DNA of 64,000 nt, taken from Lachnotalea glycerini (GTDB lineage Bacteria; Bacillota; Clostridia; Lachnospirales; Lachnospiraceae). The translations under genes and the position numbers were made by a program. The stretch's first letter is position 1, and every line of letters begins with the position of its first letter. The stretch lies in the NCBI RefSeq assembly GCF_003201285.1, contig NZ_QICS01000013.1:62001-126000 (forward strand), given 5' to 3'. The notes beneath the pieces were generated by a model that did not search any database, was not told where the DNA came from, and worked only from the letters and a program-made list of their open reading frames with translations. Below, one piece after another: positions 1 to 8,372 of this stretch.

Positions 1-285
1 TGCAATTTCAACTACATTTTTAAATACGTTAAAATGAGACTCAAACTCATCCGTTATTTGTATTTTCCCAATGGGTGAGCCTATTGCAGAAACATTGATT
101 TGATTTTCTTTCAGATATTTCTTAAGCGCCTTGGCTTCCTCCAAAGTATAATCAGCAATACTTTTTCCATTTGCACTTCGAAGCTCCAGATAGGATATTC
201 CAAGCTCCTTCATAAGCTTTACTTGAACTTCTACATCTCTATGGATTTCATCGGCAAAGCCTGTAATGATAGCATTTTTTAACAT
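1..285 (-). CDS. Sugar phosphate isomerase/epimerase, N-terminal part (cut by window edge)
   Basis: The first 95 codons of a gene that continues beyond the left edge. The ATG at 285 sits 5 nt after AGGAGGAT. The protein begins MLKNAIITGFADEI and reads like the first strands of a xylose-isomerase-like TIM barrel (AP endonuclease family 2), the fold of many sugar epimerases and inosose dehydratases. It lies 11 nt after a Gfo/Idh/MocA dehydrogenase gene on the same strand, a very common pairing in sugar and inositol catabolism, so the two probably act in one pathway. The substrate cannot be read from this fragment. Confidence 0.8.
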   Translation of the reverse strand, partial: MLKNAIITGFADEIHRDVEVQVKLMKELGISYLELRSANGKSIADYTLEEAKALKKYLKENQINVSAIGSPIGKIQITDEFESHFNVFKNVVEIA

Positions 286-296
286 TTTAAATCCTC

Positions 297-1298
297 CTAT
301 GATTTTATTGTAATTTCTTTTCGGGTTTTAGCAGATTCGTACATGCCAAGCATCAGTAAAATAGTCTCTTTCATATGGGATAAGTCTAAGGAAAAAGGAG
401 TTTTTGTTTCAATGCTTTTGTAAAAATCCATAATGCAATCACCGTGTCCAGAGCCCCAATAGCTTTTTCCCTCTTTTTCCTTTCCATTAAACGAAAATCT
501 TTCCACTTTAGAATCTTTATAATAATAAGTAACCTCTAAATCTTCGATCCGAATGGTTCTGTCTTCACATGCTATTTCAATTATTGGTGATACATCATCT
601 ACATACCCGGTTGTTGCATAGAAGCATGCTCTTTTCCCTTTTTCAAAAAGAATCAAGGCCTCCATCATATCTTCTACCTCAACGATACCTTTTAAATGAT
701 GGTTCGCCATAGAGGCATCTACGCTAATTGGCGTACCAAGTAAATAAGCGAGTAAATCCATTGTATGAACCGACTGATTGATTAAGGCTCCTCCGCCTTC
801 CATCAATCGCCTGCCCCGCCAATCACTTTGTGTATAATAGGATGCAGGCCGATTCCATGTGACAATACCTCTAGCTCCGTAGATTTGCCCTGCCTCTCCT
901 GATTCCAACAGCCTTTTTACATGTAAAATACTTGGATTATAACGGTTTTGAAAGCAAAAACCAAGATACTGATTTGTTTTCACTGCTTCTAATTGCTCAA
1001 GCTGTTGGATGGATATCACCGGAGGCTTTTCCATGAAAACATGTACGCCATGCTCTAACGCATAAATAGCAATTGGAACATGAAGAGAATGAGGTGTACA
1101 AATATGAAGAACATCTATATCTTCCTTTTGAAGCATTTCTTCATAGGCTTCATAGAAGTGACCTTGATATTTCTTTGCAAACTCCTTTGCACGTTCGATT
1201 TTAATGTCTGCAAAAGCAGCCAGCCTATTATTAGACCTTTCAATGCATTTTGCGTGAACTGTGGCAATGGAACCACACCCAACAATCGCTATATTCAT
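297..1298 (-). CDS. Gfo/Idh/MocA family NAD(P)-dependent oxidoreductase
   Basis: 333 residues, a usual length for the family. The N-terminal Rossmann fold starts MNIAIVGCGSIATVHAKC with the GxGxxA-type nucleotide loop; the conserved EKP motif (FMEKPP) follows near residue 95, and the substrate-domain helix GGALINQSVHTMDLL near residue 175 carries the catalytic-type His. I chose the ATG at 1298, which follows GGAG at 7 nt, over an in-frame TTG at 1310. Cytoplasmic. It probably oxidises a sugar, sugar acid or cyclitol together with the downstream isomerase and the upstream paralogue; the substrate is unknown. Confidence 0.9.
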   Translation of the reverse strand: MNIAIVGCGSIATVHAKCIERSNNRLAAFADIKIERAKEFAKKYQGHFYEAYEEMLQKEDIDVLHICTPHSLHVPIAIYALEHGVHVFMEKPPVISIQQLEQLEAVKTNQYLGFCFQNRYNPSILHVKRLLESGEAGQIYGARGIVTWNRPASYYTQSDWRGRRLMEGGGALINQSVHTMDLLAYLLGTPISVDASMANHHLKGIVEVEDMMEALILFEKGKRACFYATTGYVDDVSPIIEIACEDRTIRIEDLEVTYYYKDSKVERFSFNGKEKEGKSYWGSGHGDCIMDFYKSIETKTPFSLDLSHMKETILLMLGMYESAKTRKEITIKS

Positions 1299-1370
1299 TC
1301 TTAACTCCAATCTGATGTAACTATTTCATTTACTATAATTTGAGAGATTTTCATACTTATTTTAGATCTC

Positions 1371-2528
1371 CTAATAGGTTCCTTCTGTATTAAAGGTAGT
1401 CTCCTTTACCGTTTTCTTGAATTTAGAATTAACGCGCAGCTTATTAAGCTCCACAAGAAACACCTCTTCGTCAAATGGTATCTCCACAGTTTTCTTAAGC
1501 CAGCTTGAAAGATGCATCGCATTGGAGAGCATCAGACCGTTGATTCCCTCACTTCCGTCCGCAACCAATGGTGTTCCATGCAAAATTTTGCCTGCAAACG
1601 CTTTCATGACTCCGATATGTTGTGGATTCAACCCATCCGTTTCTAATTCCACAAAATGTCCCTCCGGCTTTTTAAAACCTTCCATTTCACGAAAGCAATG
1701 CTCTCTTTCACTGACGTTTAGCTCAAACAATGTCAGCTTATCCTCTTCACACACAAGCTTACCCTTTTCTAAAGTAATCTCAAAACGATTGGTTCCCGGT
1801 GCATCTGCTGTAGTGGTAATAAAAACTCCAGTTGCACCGTTCGGATATTCCAGATACGCCGTTACATCATCCTCAACTTCAATGTTATGCCATTTTCCAT
1901 TATGGCAAAAAGCTCTAACGCTAGAGGGCATATCGCATATCCATTGCAATAAATCCAGATTATGAGGGCATTGATTTAACAAAACTCCGCCGCCTTCTCC
2001 GGCCCAGGTAGCTCTCCACTCTCCCGAATCATAATAAGACTGCGTGCGATACCAATCGGTAACAATCCAGTTGACACGCTTAATCTTTCCAAGGGTACCG
2101 CCTTGAACCAGCTCATGCATCTTTCGATAAACATGATTGGTTCTTTGATTGAACATCATCGCAAACACAAGCTCATGCTTTGCTGCTACTTCATTCATCT
2201 CTCGTACCTGAAGAGTGTAAACGCCGGAAGGCTTTTCACACAATACATGAAGTCCATGCTCCAATGCCTTAATGACAAGTCTTGGATGCTCATAATGAGG
2301 TGTCGCTACCAGTACGGCATCACAGATACCTGCTTCTATTAATTGATCCCCACTTTCAAAAACAGTTATGTCTTCAGAAAGATTTTCCTCAGCCCAATTT
2401 CTTCTTGCCTCTTTACAATCTGCAACGGCACACAATTCAATCTCCTTAACTTCTCCCTTTATAATATTCTTTGCATGACCCGTTCCCATGTTTCCGATTC
2501 CAATAATACCCAGTTTTACTTTGTCCAT
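1371..2528 (-). CDS. Gfo/Idh/MocA family NAD(P)-dependent oxidoreductase (second paralogue)
   Basis: 385 residues. Rossmann motif LGIIGIGNMGTGHAKN at the start, LCEKPSG near residue 95, and GGGVLLNQCPHNLDLLQW in the substrate domain. An in-frame ATG at 2558 also exists, but a TATAAT on the minus strand (2576-2581) would place the RNA start inside that codon's ribosome binding site. The ATG at 2528, preceded by GAGGG, is therefore preferred. It is the first gene of the operon with the next dehydrogenase and the truncated isomerase, and divergent from the AraC regulator. A pair of such dehydrogenases plus an isomerase suggests oxidation-epimerisation of an unusual sugar or uronate; this is inference. 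Confidence 0.9.
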   Translation of the reverse strand: MDKVKLGIIGIGNMGTGHAKNIIKGEVKEIELCAVADCKEARRNWAEENLSEDITVFESGDQLIEAGICDAVLVATPHYEHPRLVIKALEHGLHVLCEKPSGVYTLQVREMNEVAAKHELVFAMMFNQRTNHVYRKMHELVQGGTLGKIKRVNWIVTDWYRTQSYYDSGEWRATWAGEGGGVLLNQCPHNLDLLQWICDMPSSVRAFCHNGKWHNIEVEDDVTAYLEYPNGATGVFITTTADAPGTNRFEITLEKGKLVCEEDKLTLFELNVSEREHCFREMEGFKKPEGHFVELETDGLNPQHIGVMKAFAGKILHGTPLVADGSEGINGLMLSNAMHLSSWLKKTVEIPFDEEVFLVELNKLRVNSKFKKTVKETTFNTEGTY

Positions 2529-2575
2529 CTTTTCCCTCATTTCTGCATCACTTTGCATGTTCTTTCCTGTCTCTT

Positions 2576-2654
2576 ATTATATCTATGCAATGGAAAAAAG
2601 ACCATTGCAAATGATCCCATTTATATTGCAAATATAGCGGTTAAATTTTATAAT
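2576..2654. promoter_or_regulatory. Divergent promoters with AraC-type direct repeats and an inverted repeat
   Basis: Plus strand, for the AraC gene: TTGCAA (2626-2631), 17 bp, TATAAT (2649-2654), a strong sigma-A promoter. Minus strand, for the oxidoreductases: TATAAT (complement of 2576-2581) with no good -35, as expected for an activated promoter. Between them ATTGCAAAT occurs twice as a direct repeat (2604-2612 and 2625-2633), 21 bp apart (two helical turns), and TGCAATGG/CCATTGCA forms an inverted repeat (2586-2593, 2602-2609). The direct repeats fit an AraC-family binding site; the second overlaps the regulator's own -35, suggesting self-repression. Regulation is inferred. Confidence 0.6.
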
Positions 2655-2692
2655 ATAAGAAATAATAATTGAAATAAACGAGAGGAGTCAAC

Positions 2693-3541
2693 ATGAAAGT
2701 TCTTTCTGAAATAAATAGTGATAAAATTTTCTTTACGCACTCTGTCAGTGAGGGCTTGATAGACTGTCATTTACATTGCCATAATTATTATGAGGTATAT
2801 TACTTTATCGACGGAGATGCAGATTATATGGTGGAGGAAAGAGGTTATCGCTTGACACCACACAGCCTTTTACTTTTATCTCCTAATGTATTCCACGGTA
2901 TTAGGGTAAACAGTATTAAGCCTTATAAGCGGTTTGCCCTTCACTTTTATCCCGAATTATTATCCATAGATAGAAGGCATCTTTTACTCTCTGCCTTCCC
3001 TTCGATGGGTAAATATTCGGGAAATGAAGTTTTTTATCAAAATTGTGAACAATATCGTATTTTTTCATTTTTGCAGTCACTTGTTGAGTGTTCAACTCTG
3101 GATTTAAAACTGCAACAGACTATATTGCCAATCTACATGGAAGCTTTGCTGTCTCAAATCATGGTAATGAGTCTTTCCAAAACCGCAGCCACAGCCGACT
3201 ATAGCGCCTCTAAAACGATTACAGACATTATTACCTATCTAAATGAACACTTAACAGAACCTTTCCATCTTGATGACATTTCAAAGCATTTTTTTGTAAG
3301 CAAGCATCATTTAAACAAAGTATTTCGCCAAGCTACCGGAACTACCATATATGATTATCTATTGTATAAACGGATCATTTATGCACAGCAATTACTAATT
3401 GACGGGGCGAATGCCACACAAGCTGCCTTAAATGCCGGTTTTAAGGATTACTCCTCCTTTTACCGTGCCTATACCAAATTCCTTGGGCATTCTCCGGTAA
3501 AGGATCGGGAAGCTTTGCAATTACTTCCTGACTATAGATAG
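2693..3541 (+). CDS. AraC family transcriptional regulator with cupin-type sensor domain
   Basis: 282 residues. The N-terminal ~130 residues resemble the cupin-like arabinose-binding domain (HCHNYYEVYYFIDGDADYMV, metal/ligand-pocket-like histidines). The C-terminal ~100 residues hold two helix-turn-helix motifs, the first around LDDISKHFFVSKHHLNKVF, the second around AALNAGFKDYSSFYRAY, ending in the family signature GHSPVKDRE. ATG at 2693 follows GAGAGGAGT. Divergent from the Gfo/Idh/MocA operon and next to the GH115 gene, so it is the likely activator of one or both. Confidence 0.92.
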   Translation: MKVLSEINSDKIFFTHSVSEGLIDCHLHCHNYYEVYYFIDGDADYMVEERGYRLTPHSLLLLSPNVFHGIRVNSIKPYKRFALHFYPELLSIDRRHLLLSAFPSMGKYSGNEVFYQNCEQYRIFSFLQSLVECSTLDLKLQQTILPIYMEALLSQIMVMSLSKTAATADYSASKTITDIITYLNEHLTEPFHLDDISKHFFVSKHHLNKVFRQATGTTIYDYLLYKRIIYAQQLLIDGANATQAALNAGFKDYSSFYRAYTKFLGHSPVKDREALQLLPDYR

Positions 3542-3619
3542 GAGGAAAGTTCCCCACCATCAAAATAATATTTAGATTTTTATCATATCCATAAGTCAAG
3601 CATCCAATGAATGATTCCT

Positions 3620-6502
3620 CTATTTTTTATAAAAGCTTTCTCTTGGTCCTAGATAGGACGTTGGAATTGTTGTGCCTTTTTTATAAAGAACAACTTTTTC
3701 TAATACCATAAACGGACTCACCGCATAAACACGAAGTCGATTCAGACCACATTGACATAACACACTGCTTTGGTGAATATGAATATTTTCCATGACTCCT
3801 CTAATCCATTCCATACATCCAAAATCCTGAGAGCAAAAGTGTTCACCAACCGCATTTGTCATTTGTATTTCTTCCTCATTTAATTGAATTCCAACGGTTA
3901 GTTTATGATCCCTATATGCCGTATTGGAAGGAGCCAGATATAAATCCAGTGTGTATTCTTTTTCCTGATCAGCTATAAAATGGTATTCCAGATAAGGTCT
4001 TTCACTATCATTCGTAAAATCATGTTGTGGTGGTAAAACTTTCATCGCTGACAAGGTTCTTCCATAGTTCTCAATCAAAGTAAAACAATAGCCGTCTATA
4101 TCATGCTTTTTGTAATAATGCTCTGCTTCCATTGCGATATAGCCATCCCGTTCCAAAAATGTATTGTTATCCATTGTAAGAACGTCAGTATTTTGTGCCC
4201 ATACTTCAAGCTGTGCCTCACTTGTCTTTGTCTGTATCAAAACCGTTCCCAGTTCCTTTCCTTTTAACAAGCTTCGGTCTATTTTAAGCCTTAGCACCTC
4301 CTTATTATCCACACAGCCACAATAGTTAGATGGTATTATCCACGAACAGTCGCTTTTCACCTCATATTCCACTGATTCCCTGCTGCCGCAGGCAAGGTCG
4401 ATTCTCACTTCATCCACATCGGGACGTAAAAAATCCTCTATTTTTAAGGTTTTACGAGTCCAGATAAAACCTTCGGTAAATTCACTGCAATCAGACTTAG
4501 CTACAATAAGGCGCGGCTTATTGGCTGGCTCAATCTCAATTACTAGAGGATAACAGTTGCCTTCTTCATTCCAATGCATAAAACCGATGTGTTCAGAAAG
4601 ACCCATCCCCTCCCATTTTCTATCATTTATATGATGATATTCCTTTGTGAGTCTTCTGTCTTCATTTATACACCACTTAATTTCCTTTGCCAAAACATTC
4701 GCCTCTACACGATTTTGTCTTGCATAAAATTCGTTTCTTCCTGCCACTATCTGCATTCTCTGCACATTCATAGACGCTGCCGCCGGAAAATAAATCAGCT
4801 CATAAAACGCTGGTAATGCCCATTTAGGACATCTTGTTTTCAACTCATTTACTTGGTCTATGATCTGTCCAGCCTCTTTTAGTAAATTCTCTGACTCATC
4901 AAAATTCACGGGATGATAAACAAAGGCCTTCATTACCTCAGGTTTACGATTATGATTTATTCTTGTATATCCATTTAAAATCTCTTGTATTGACTTTTTA
5001 TCTTCTTTATTAAAAGCACTATCAAACTGCCTGTCAATCCACTGCTTAGTAAAGTAATCAGTCATATTTGGCTTTGAGGAACCCCATTTTTCCATATCAT
5101 AAGCAAGTTCAAAGAAATAGGATATGGGATATTCCAGAAAGCAGATATCTCCCACATTAACCACCCATATATCCGAAATTCCATAGTCATACGCCATAGA
5201 AAGCTGCTCCCATAGCTTAGGAAGATAAATGGTATTCATCCATTCGTATGAACATGCTCCTCCATGAAAATCAAAATGATAATATAAACCATATCCACCG
5301 TTATGCTCTTTCATTTGTTCTGTTGGCACACCTCTTAAGTTGCCAAAATTATCATCCCCAAGCATCAATGTGACACCGTCTAACTCCTGATCACCTATGA
5401 GTCCCTTTGTTTTTTCATCTCCATAAAAGAAAGCTTCTACCTCGGAGAATAATACAAAAACACGTTTTGTACTTGATAAGTCCTCACAAACATTCTTCCT
5501 TATCAATCGATTCTGTTCACGAATCACATCCTTTAAAAGTTCTATGTTATCTTCAAGAGTAGCATCTTCCTCAAGTATTTTACTGTCCTGTTCTCCTCGC
5601 ATACCCAGTGTAATAATATTTTCAAACTTTCCATTTCTTTTTAACCCGTCTTCCCAAAAACGTAAAATTCCATTACGATTGGTGCGAAAGTTCCACGCAT
5701 CCCCATAAATCGAATCTTTTCCACGAACCTGACTATACTCCTCTCCGTTTCGAATACAAGGCTCATGATGAGAAGAGCCTAGCACAATTCCATATTCATC
5801 TGCCAATTCTGCATTGAGAAGACCCGGTCCATCACAGCTAAAACAGGCCGTCCACATAGCAGGCCAAAGATAATTCCCCTTTAGGCGAAGAATCAGCTCA
5901 AATACATGCTCGTACATTTTGGCATTGAAGCCTCCAAAATGAATTTTCGCCCAATTTCCAAAAGCCGGCCATTCATCGTTAATGAATAAACCCCGATATT
6001 TTACAGATGGTTCTTTAGAAATATAATTGTCCTTTTCTGTCAGGATTACCTTATCCTTATGAGTTGGCCGTACATCTGACCAGTCAACGAACGCAGATAC
6101 TCCCATACATTCTGACAGGTGAAACAAGCCGTAGATACTTCCACGCTTATCACTTCCTGCTATGACTAAAGCACATGAAATCCCTTCATAAGGTTCTTCA
6201 ACCAATTGAAATAAGAAAACCTCTCGTTTCCCTTCCACCACAGACAAATTGATTTTACCTGAATGATGCAAATCCTCTAATATTTTACTATGACCTATTG
6301 TCCCATAAATAACCGGATACTTACCAAGCTTTTCACGCTTCTTTGTTGTCTCTGGTAAAAATTCAACGACTCGTTTTACATCTTCTCTTACCTTGTCTGC
6401 AACCTTTCTCACACCTGAATATGCATCCGGCTCCATATAAAATATGGTTTCTTCAACTATTCTTTTATCTGCTTTGGTTACTTTTTCAATTTTGAACTGC
6501 AT
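3620..6502 (-). CDS. GH115 family alpha-1,2-glucuronidase (xylan debranching)
   Basis: 960 residues, normal for GH115. Family hallmarks are the core stretch around residues 180-260 (YRGLFINDEWPAFGNWA, GNYLWPAMWTACF, YGIVLGSSHHEPCIRNGEEY) and the later MLGDDNFGNLRGVP and FHGGACSYEWMNT segments. The last ~150 residues form the beta-sandwich tail usual in this family. GH115 enzymes remove (4-O-methyl)-glucuronic acid from glucuronoxylan or its fragments. No signal peptide is visible, so it probably acts in the cytoplasm on imported aldouronic acids. The neighbouring oxidoreductases and isomerase could process the released sugars, which is inference. Confidence 0.92.
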   Translation of the reverse strand: MQFKIEKVTKADKRIVEETIFYMEPDAYSGVRKVADKVREDVKRVVEFLPETTKKREKLGKYPVIYGTIGHSKILEDLHHSGKINLSVVEGKREVFLFQLVEEPYEGISCALVIAGSDKRGSIYGLFHLSECMGVSAFVDWSDVRPTHKDKVILTEKDNYISKEPSVKYRGLFINDEWPAFGNWAKIHFGGFNAKMYEHVFELILRLKGNYLWPAMWTACFSCDGPGLLNAELADEYGIVLGSSHHEPCIRNGEEYSQVRGKDSIYGDAWNFRTNRNGILRFWEDGLKRNGKFENIITLGMRGEQDSKILEEDATLEDNIELLKDVIREQNRLIRKNVCEDLSSTKRVFVLFSEVEAFFYGDEKTKGLIGDQELDGVTLMLGDDNFGNLRGVPTEQMKEHNGGYGLYYHFDFHGGACSYEWMNTIYLPKLWEQLSMAYDYGISDIWVVNVGDICFLEYPISYFFELAYDMEKWGSSKPNMTDYFTKQWIDRQFDSAFNKEDKKSIQEILNGYTRINHNRKPEVMKAFVYHPVNFDESENLLKEAGQIIDQVNELKTRCPKWALPAFYELIYFPAAASMNVQRMQIVAGRNEFYARQNRVEANVLAKEIKWCINEDRRLTKEYHHINDRKWEGMGLSEHIGFMHWNEEGNCYPLVIEIEPANKPRLIVAKSDCSEFTEGFIWTRKTLKIEDFLRPDVDEVRIDLACGSRESVEYEVKSDCSWIIPSNYCGCVDNKEVLRLKIDRSLLKGKELGTVLIQTKTSEAQLEVWAQNTDVLTMDNNTFLERDGYIAMEAEHYYKKHDIDGYCFTLIENYGRTLSAMKVLPPQHDFTNDSERPYLEYHFIADQEKEYTLDLYLAPSNTAYRDHKLTVGIQLNEEEIQMTNAVGEHFCSQDFGCMEWIRGVMENIHIHQSSVLCQCGLNRLRVYAVSPFMVLEKVVLYKKGTTIPTSYLGPRESFYKK

Positions 6503-6840
6503 CTTATCTCCCCCACTTTCAAAACCATTTTATGTTCCTTTAATGTAATTAATTCTTCCGTTAACATAAATCATAAACAAAATCAATCCTAAAATCCACT
6601 CACGTTTCTCCAATTTCTTCCTAGATAATGCGTAACTGCTTACACTGTCCATTTGCACCATTACATATCACAGGTTTATATACTAAATCACCTGTCCTAA
6701 TTCCTCTTCAAAATTAATGTTAATTCGTTTTTCCCTAAAATATATCTAAAATTTCCCAAAATAGAATATACCTTAATGACTTTTTCCTGTTAATATGTTA
6801 TGTTTATATGTATAATATCGAAAAAAGGTTGGTGCATTTT
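6503..6840. promoter_or_regulatory. 338-bp intergenic region between GH115 and the CheY-CheX gene
   Basis: AT-rich spacer between divergent genes. For the rightward gene a TATAAT (6811-6816) lies 17 bp after a weak -35-like TGTTAA (6788-6793). On the minus strand TGCAAATGG (complement of 6649-6657) shares TGCAAATG with the AraC-type repeat at 2607-2614, so the same regulator might act on the GH115 gene. No other gene or RNA is seen here. Confidence 0.35.
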
Positions 6841-7704
6841 ATGGGTAAAATAAAAATCGTAATCGTGGATGACTCATCTTTTTCAATTGCTTTTATCAAG
6901 AATATTCTTGAAGAGAATGGGTATGAGGTTGTAGGAGAAGCAGGTAATTTAGAAGAAGTGAAAGAAGTAATAAGGGAAAAGAAACCTACTCTTGTTACTA
7001 TGGATATGACATTACCTGGTACGGATGGTCTTGAATGTACTCGTGCCATTCATGAAATTGATGAAACCATCAAGGTCATCGTAGTCAGCTCTATGATGGA
7101 TGAAGAAATTATAAAGGAAGCAAGAGACAATAAGGTATCTGCCTACATTCAAAAACCAGTTGATGCAGATGAACTTATAACTGCGATAAATCGTGTTATG
7201 GCTTCCGACGAACTTTATGAATTACTACAGCAGGAGCATTTTGCAGTTTTTAAAGAGGGCTTAATGGATGGTCTGAACCGAATGACCAAGACTTCATTGA
7301 CTTACAAAGAAGAATATGCCAGTGATAAGGAATATGAGTCAGACGGCATGACAATTATTATAGGAATCATCGGTAAATTTTCTGGGCGAATGTTAATTGA
7401 TTTATCAAAGGAAACATCTCATAATCTTGCCACTGCATTATTAAGACGTGAGCCTAAAAATACGGATGAGCTTTTAGCCGCTCTGGGGGAATTTTCAAAT
7501 ATTGTATCTGGTAATGCATGCTCCATATTAAATAGAAAAAATAAAGCACTGGGACTTCGTGTTGCTCCACCATCTATTCTGCATGGTGACAGTCTTTTTA
7601 TATCAACCCCTAATTTTAGAACAACTACTGCAATTGCAGAAACTAATTTTGGTGACATATTGTTAAACGTAGGTTTTAAAAGAGGTGAAGAAAAATGGAT
7701 ATAA
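6841..7704 (+). CDS. Response regulator fused to a CheX-like phosphatase domain
   Basis: 287 residues. Residues 1-120 are a CheY-type receiver: acidic pair in IVIVDDSS, phospho-acceptor Asp in VTMDMTLPG, switch Ser in VVSSMMD and Lys in YIQKPVD. Residues ~135-287 resemble CheX/CheC phosphatases, with a conserved helix containing ELLAALGEFSNIVSGNAC (E-x2-N pattern). CheX-type domains dephosphorylate CheY-P, so the protein may combine a phosphorylatable receiver with its own phosphatase-like domain. I chose the ATG at 6841 (MGKIKIVIVDD); an upstream ATG at 6808 has no ribosome site. It overlaps the following CheX-like gene by 10 nt, so they are translationally coupled. No histidine kinase or other che gene is nearby. 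Confidence 0.85.
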   Translation: MGKIKIVIVDDSSFSIAFIKNILEENGYEVVGEAGNLEEVKEVIREKKPTLVTMDMTLPGTDGLECTRAIHEIDETIKVIVVSSMMDEEIIKEARDNKVSAYIQKPVDADELITAINRVMASDELYELLQQEHFAVFKEGLMDGLNRMTKTSLTYKEEYASDKEYESDGMTIIIGIIGKFSGRMLIDLSKETSHNLATALLRREPKNTDELLAALGEFSNIVSGNACSILNRKNKALGLRVAPPSILHGDSLFISTPNFRTTTAIAETNFGDILLNVGFKRGEEKWI

Positions 7705-8156
7705 AATATATCAATCCTTTTATTGAATCTTTTACAACTGTAATGCCTCAGCTTGGCTTTAATAGCATAAAAAAAGGCAATTTAAGTGTGAAAGGCAAAG
7801 AGCTAATCAGCTCAGGTGTAATTATTGTAGTAGGTATAGTCGGAGCAATAAAAGGTAACATTGTTTATGTCTTAGACAAAGAACATGCCAAAAAAATAGC
7901 TTCTACCATGATGATGGGTATGCCGGTTGAAGAGCTTGACGAAATGGCCAAAAGTGCATTATCTGAGCTGACGAATATGTTAACGGCAAATGCCGCTACC
8001 TGTTTTTCTACTTCAGGCATCCCAATTGATATCTCTACGCCTACACTCTTGCACGGTTCTAATGTTACAGTTGAAATGAGTTCTAATAAAGTGCTTTGTG
8101 TTCAGCTTCTGGCCAATGATATTCCGGTAGAAATTAATATTGCTTTTGAGAATTAA
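7695..8156 (+). CDS. CheX-like chemotaxis phosphatase
   Basis: 153 residues, matching stand-alone CheX. Contains the active-site helix SALSELTNMLTANAATCF with the E-x2-N pair that aligns the attacking water in CheX, followed by the ISTPTLLHG strand typical of the fold. Starts inside the preceding CheY-CheX gene (10-nt overlap) and is followed by a strong terminator. The pair probably controls phosphoryl flow on a CheY-type protein, in motility or in another second-messenger output; which one is not visible here. Confidence 0.82.
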   Translation: MDIKYINPFIESFTTVMPQLGFNSIKKGNLSVKGKELISSGVIIVVGIVGAIKGNIVYVLDKEHAKKIASTMMMGMPVEELDEMAKSALSELTNMLTANAATCFSTSGIPIDISTPTLLHGSNVTVEMSSNKVLCVQLLANDIPVEINIAFEN

Positions 8157-8174
8157 AATTACATAAACATAAGT

Positions 8175-8221
8175 AAAATCAGGGCATAATCTAATTAGAC
8201 AGATTCAGCCCTGATTTTTTT
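8175..8221 (+). terminator. Rho-independent terminator after the CheX-like gene
   Basis: An 11-bp stem, AAAATCAGGGC (8175-8185) pairing with GCCCTGATTTT (8208-8218), followed by a T run. It begins 18 nt after the stop codon of the CheX-like gene. Confidence 0.85.
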
Positions 8222-8293
8222 ATACAAGGCTCACGTATTATATGTTTTGCAAGATTTGCTTTGTTATTATTTTTCATGAAGTGTAAAAAAGTA

Positions 8294-8352
8294 TTGACAA
8301 ATTTCAGGGCAAGGAATATTATAATGATATCAAATTGATATCATTATAATAT
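8294..8352 (+). promoter_or_regulatory. Promoter of the SPFH operon with a 37-nt palindromic operator
   Basis: TTGACA (8294-8299), 17 bp, TATTAT (8317-8322). Covering the -10 and start site is a near-perfect palindrome: an 18-bp left arm (8316-8333), one central base (8334) and a fully complementary right arm (8335-8352), centred on TGATATCA half sites. Such a site is expected to block RNA polymerase when bound. The best candidate binder is the ribbon-helix-helix protein encoded two genes down, which is inference. Confidence 0.7.
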
Positions 8353-8372
8353 ACTTATTTAGGAGGCTTATT

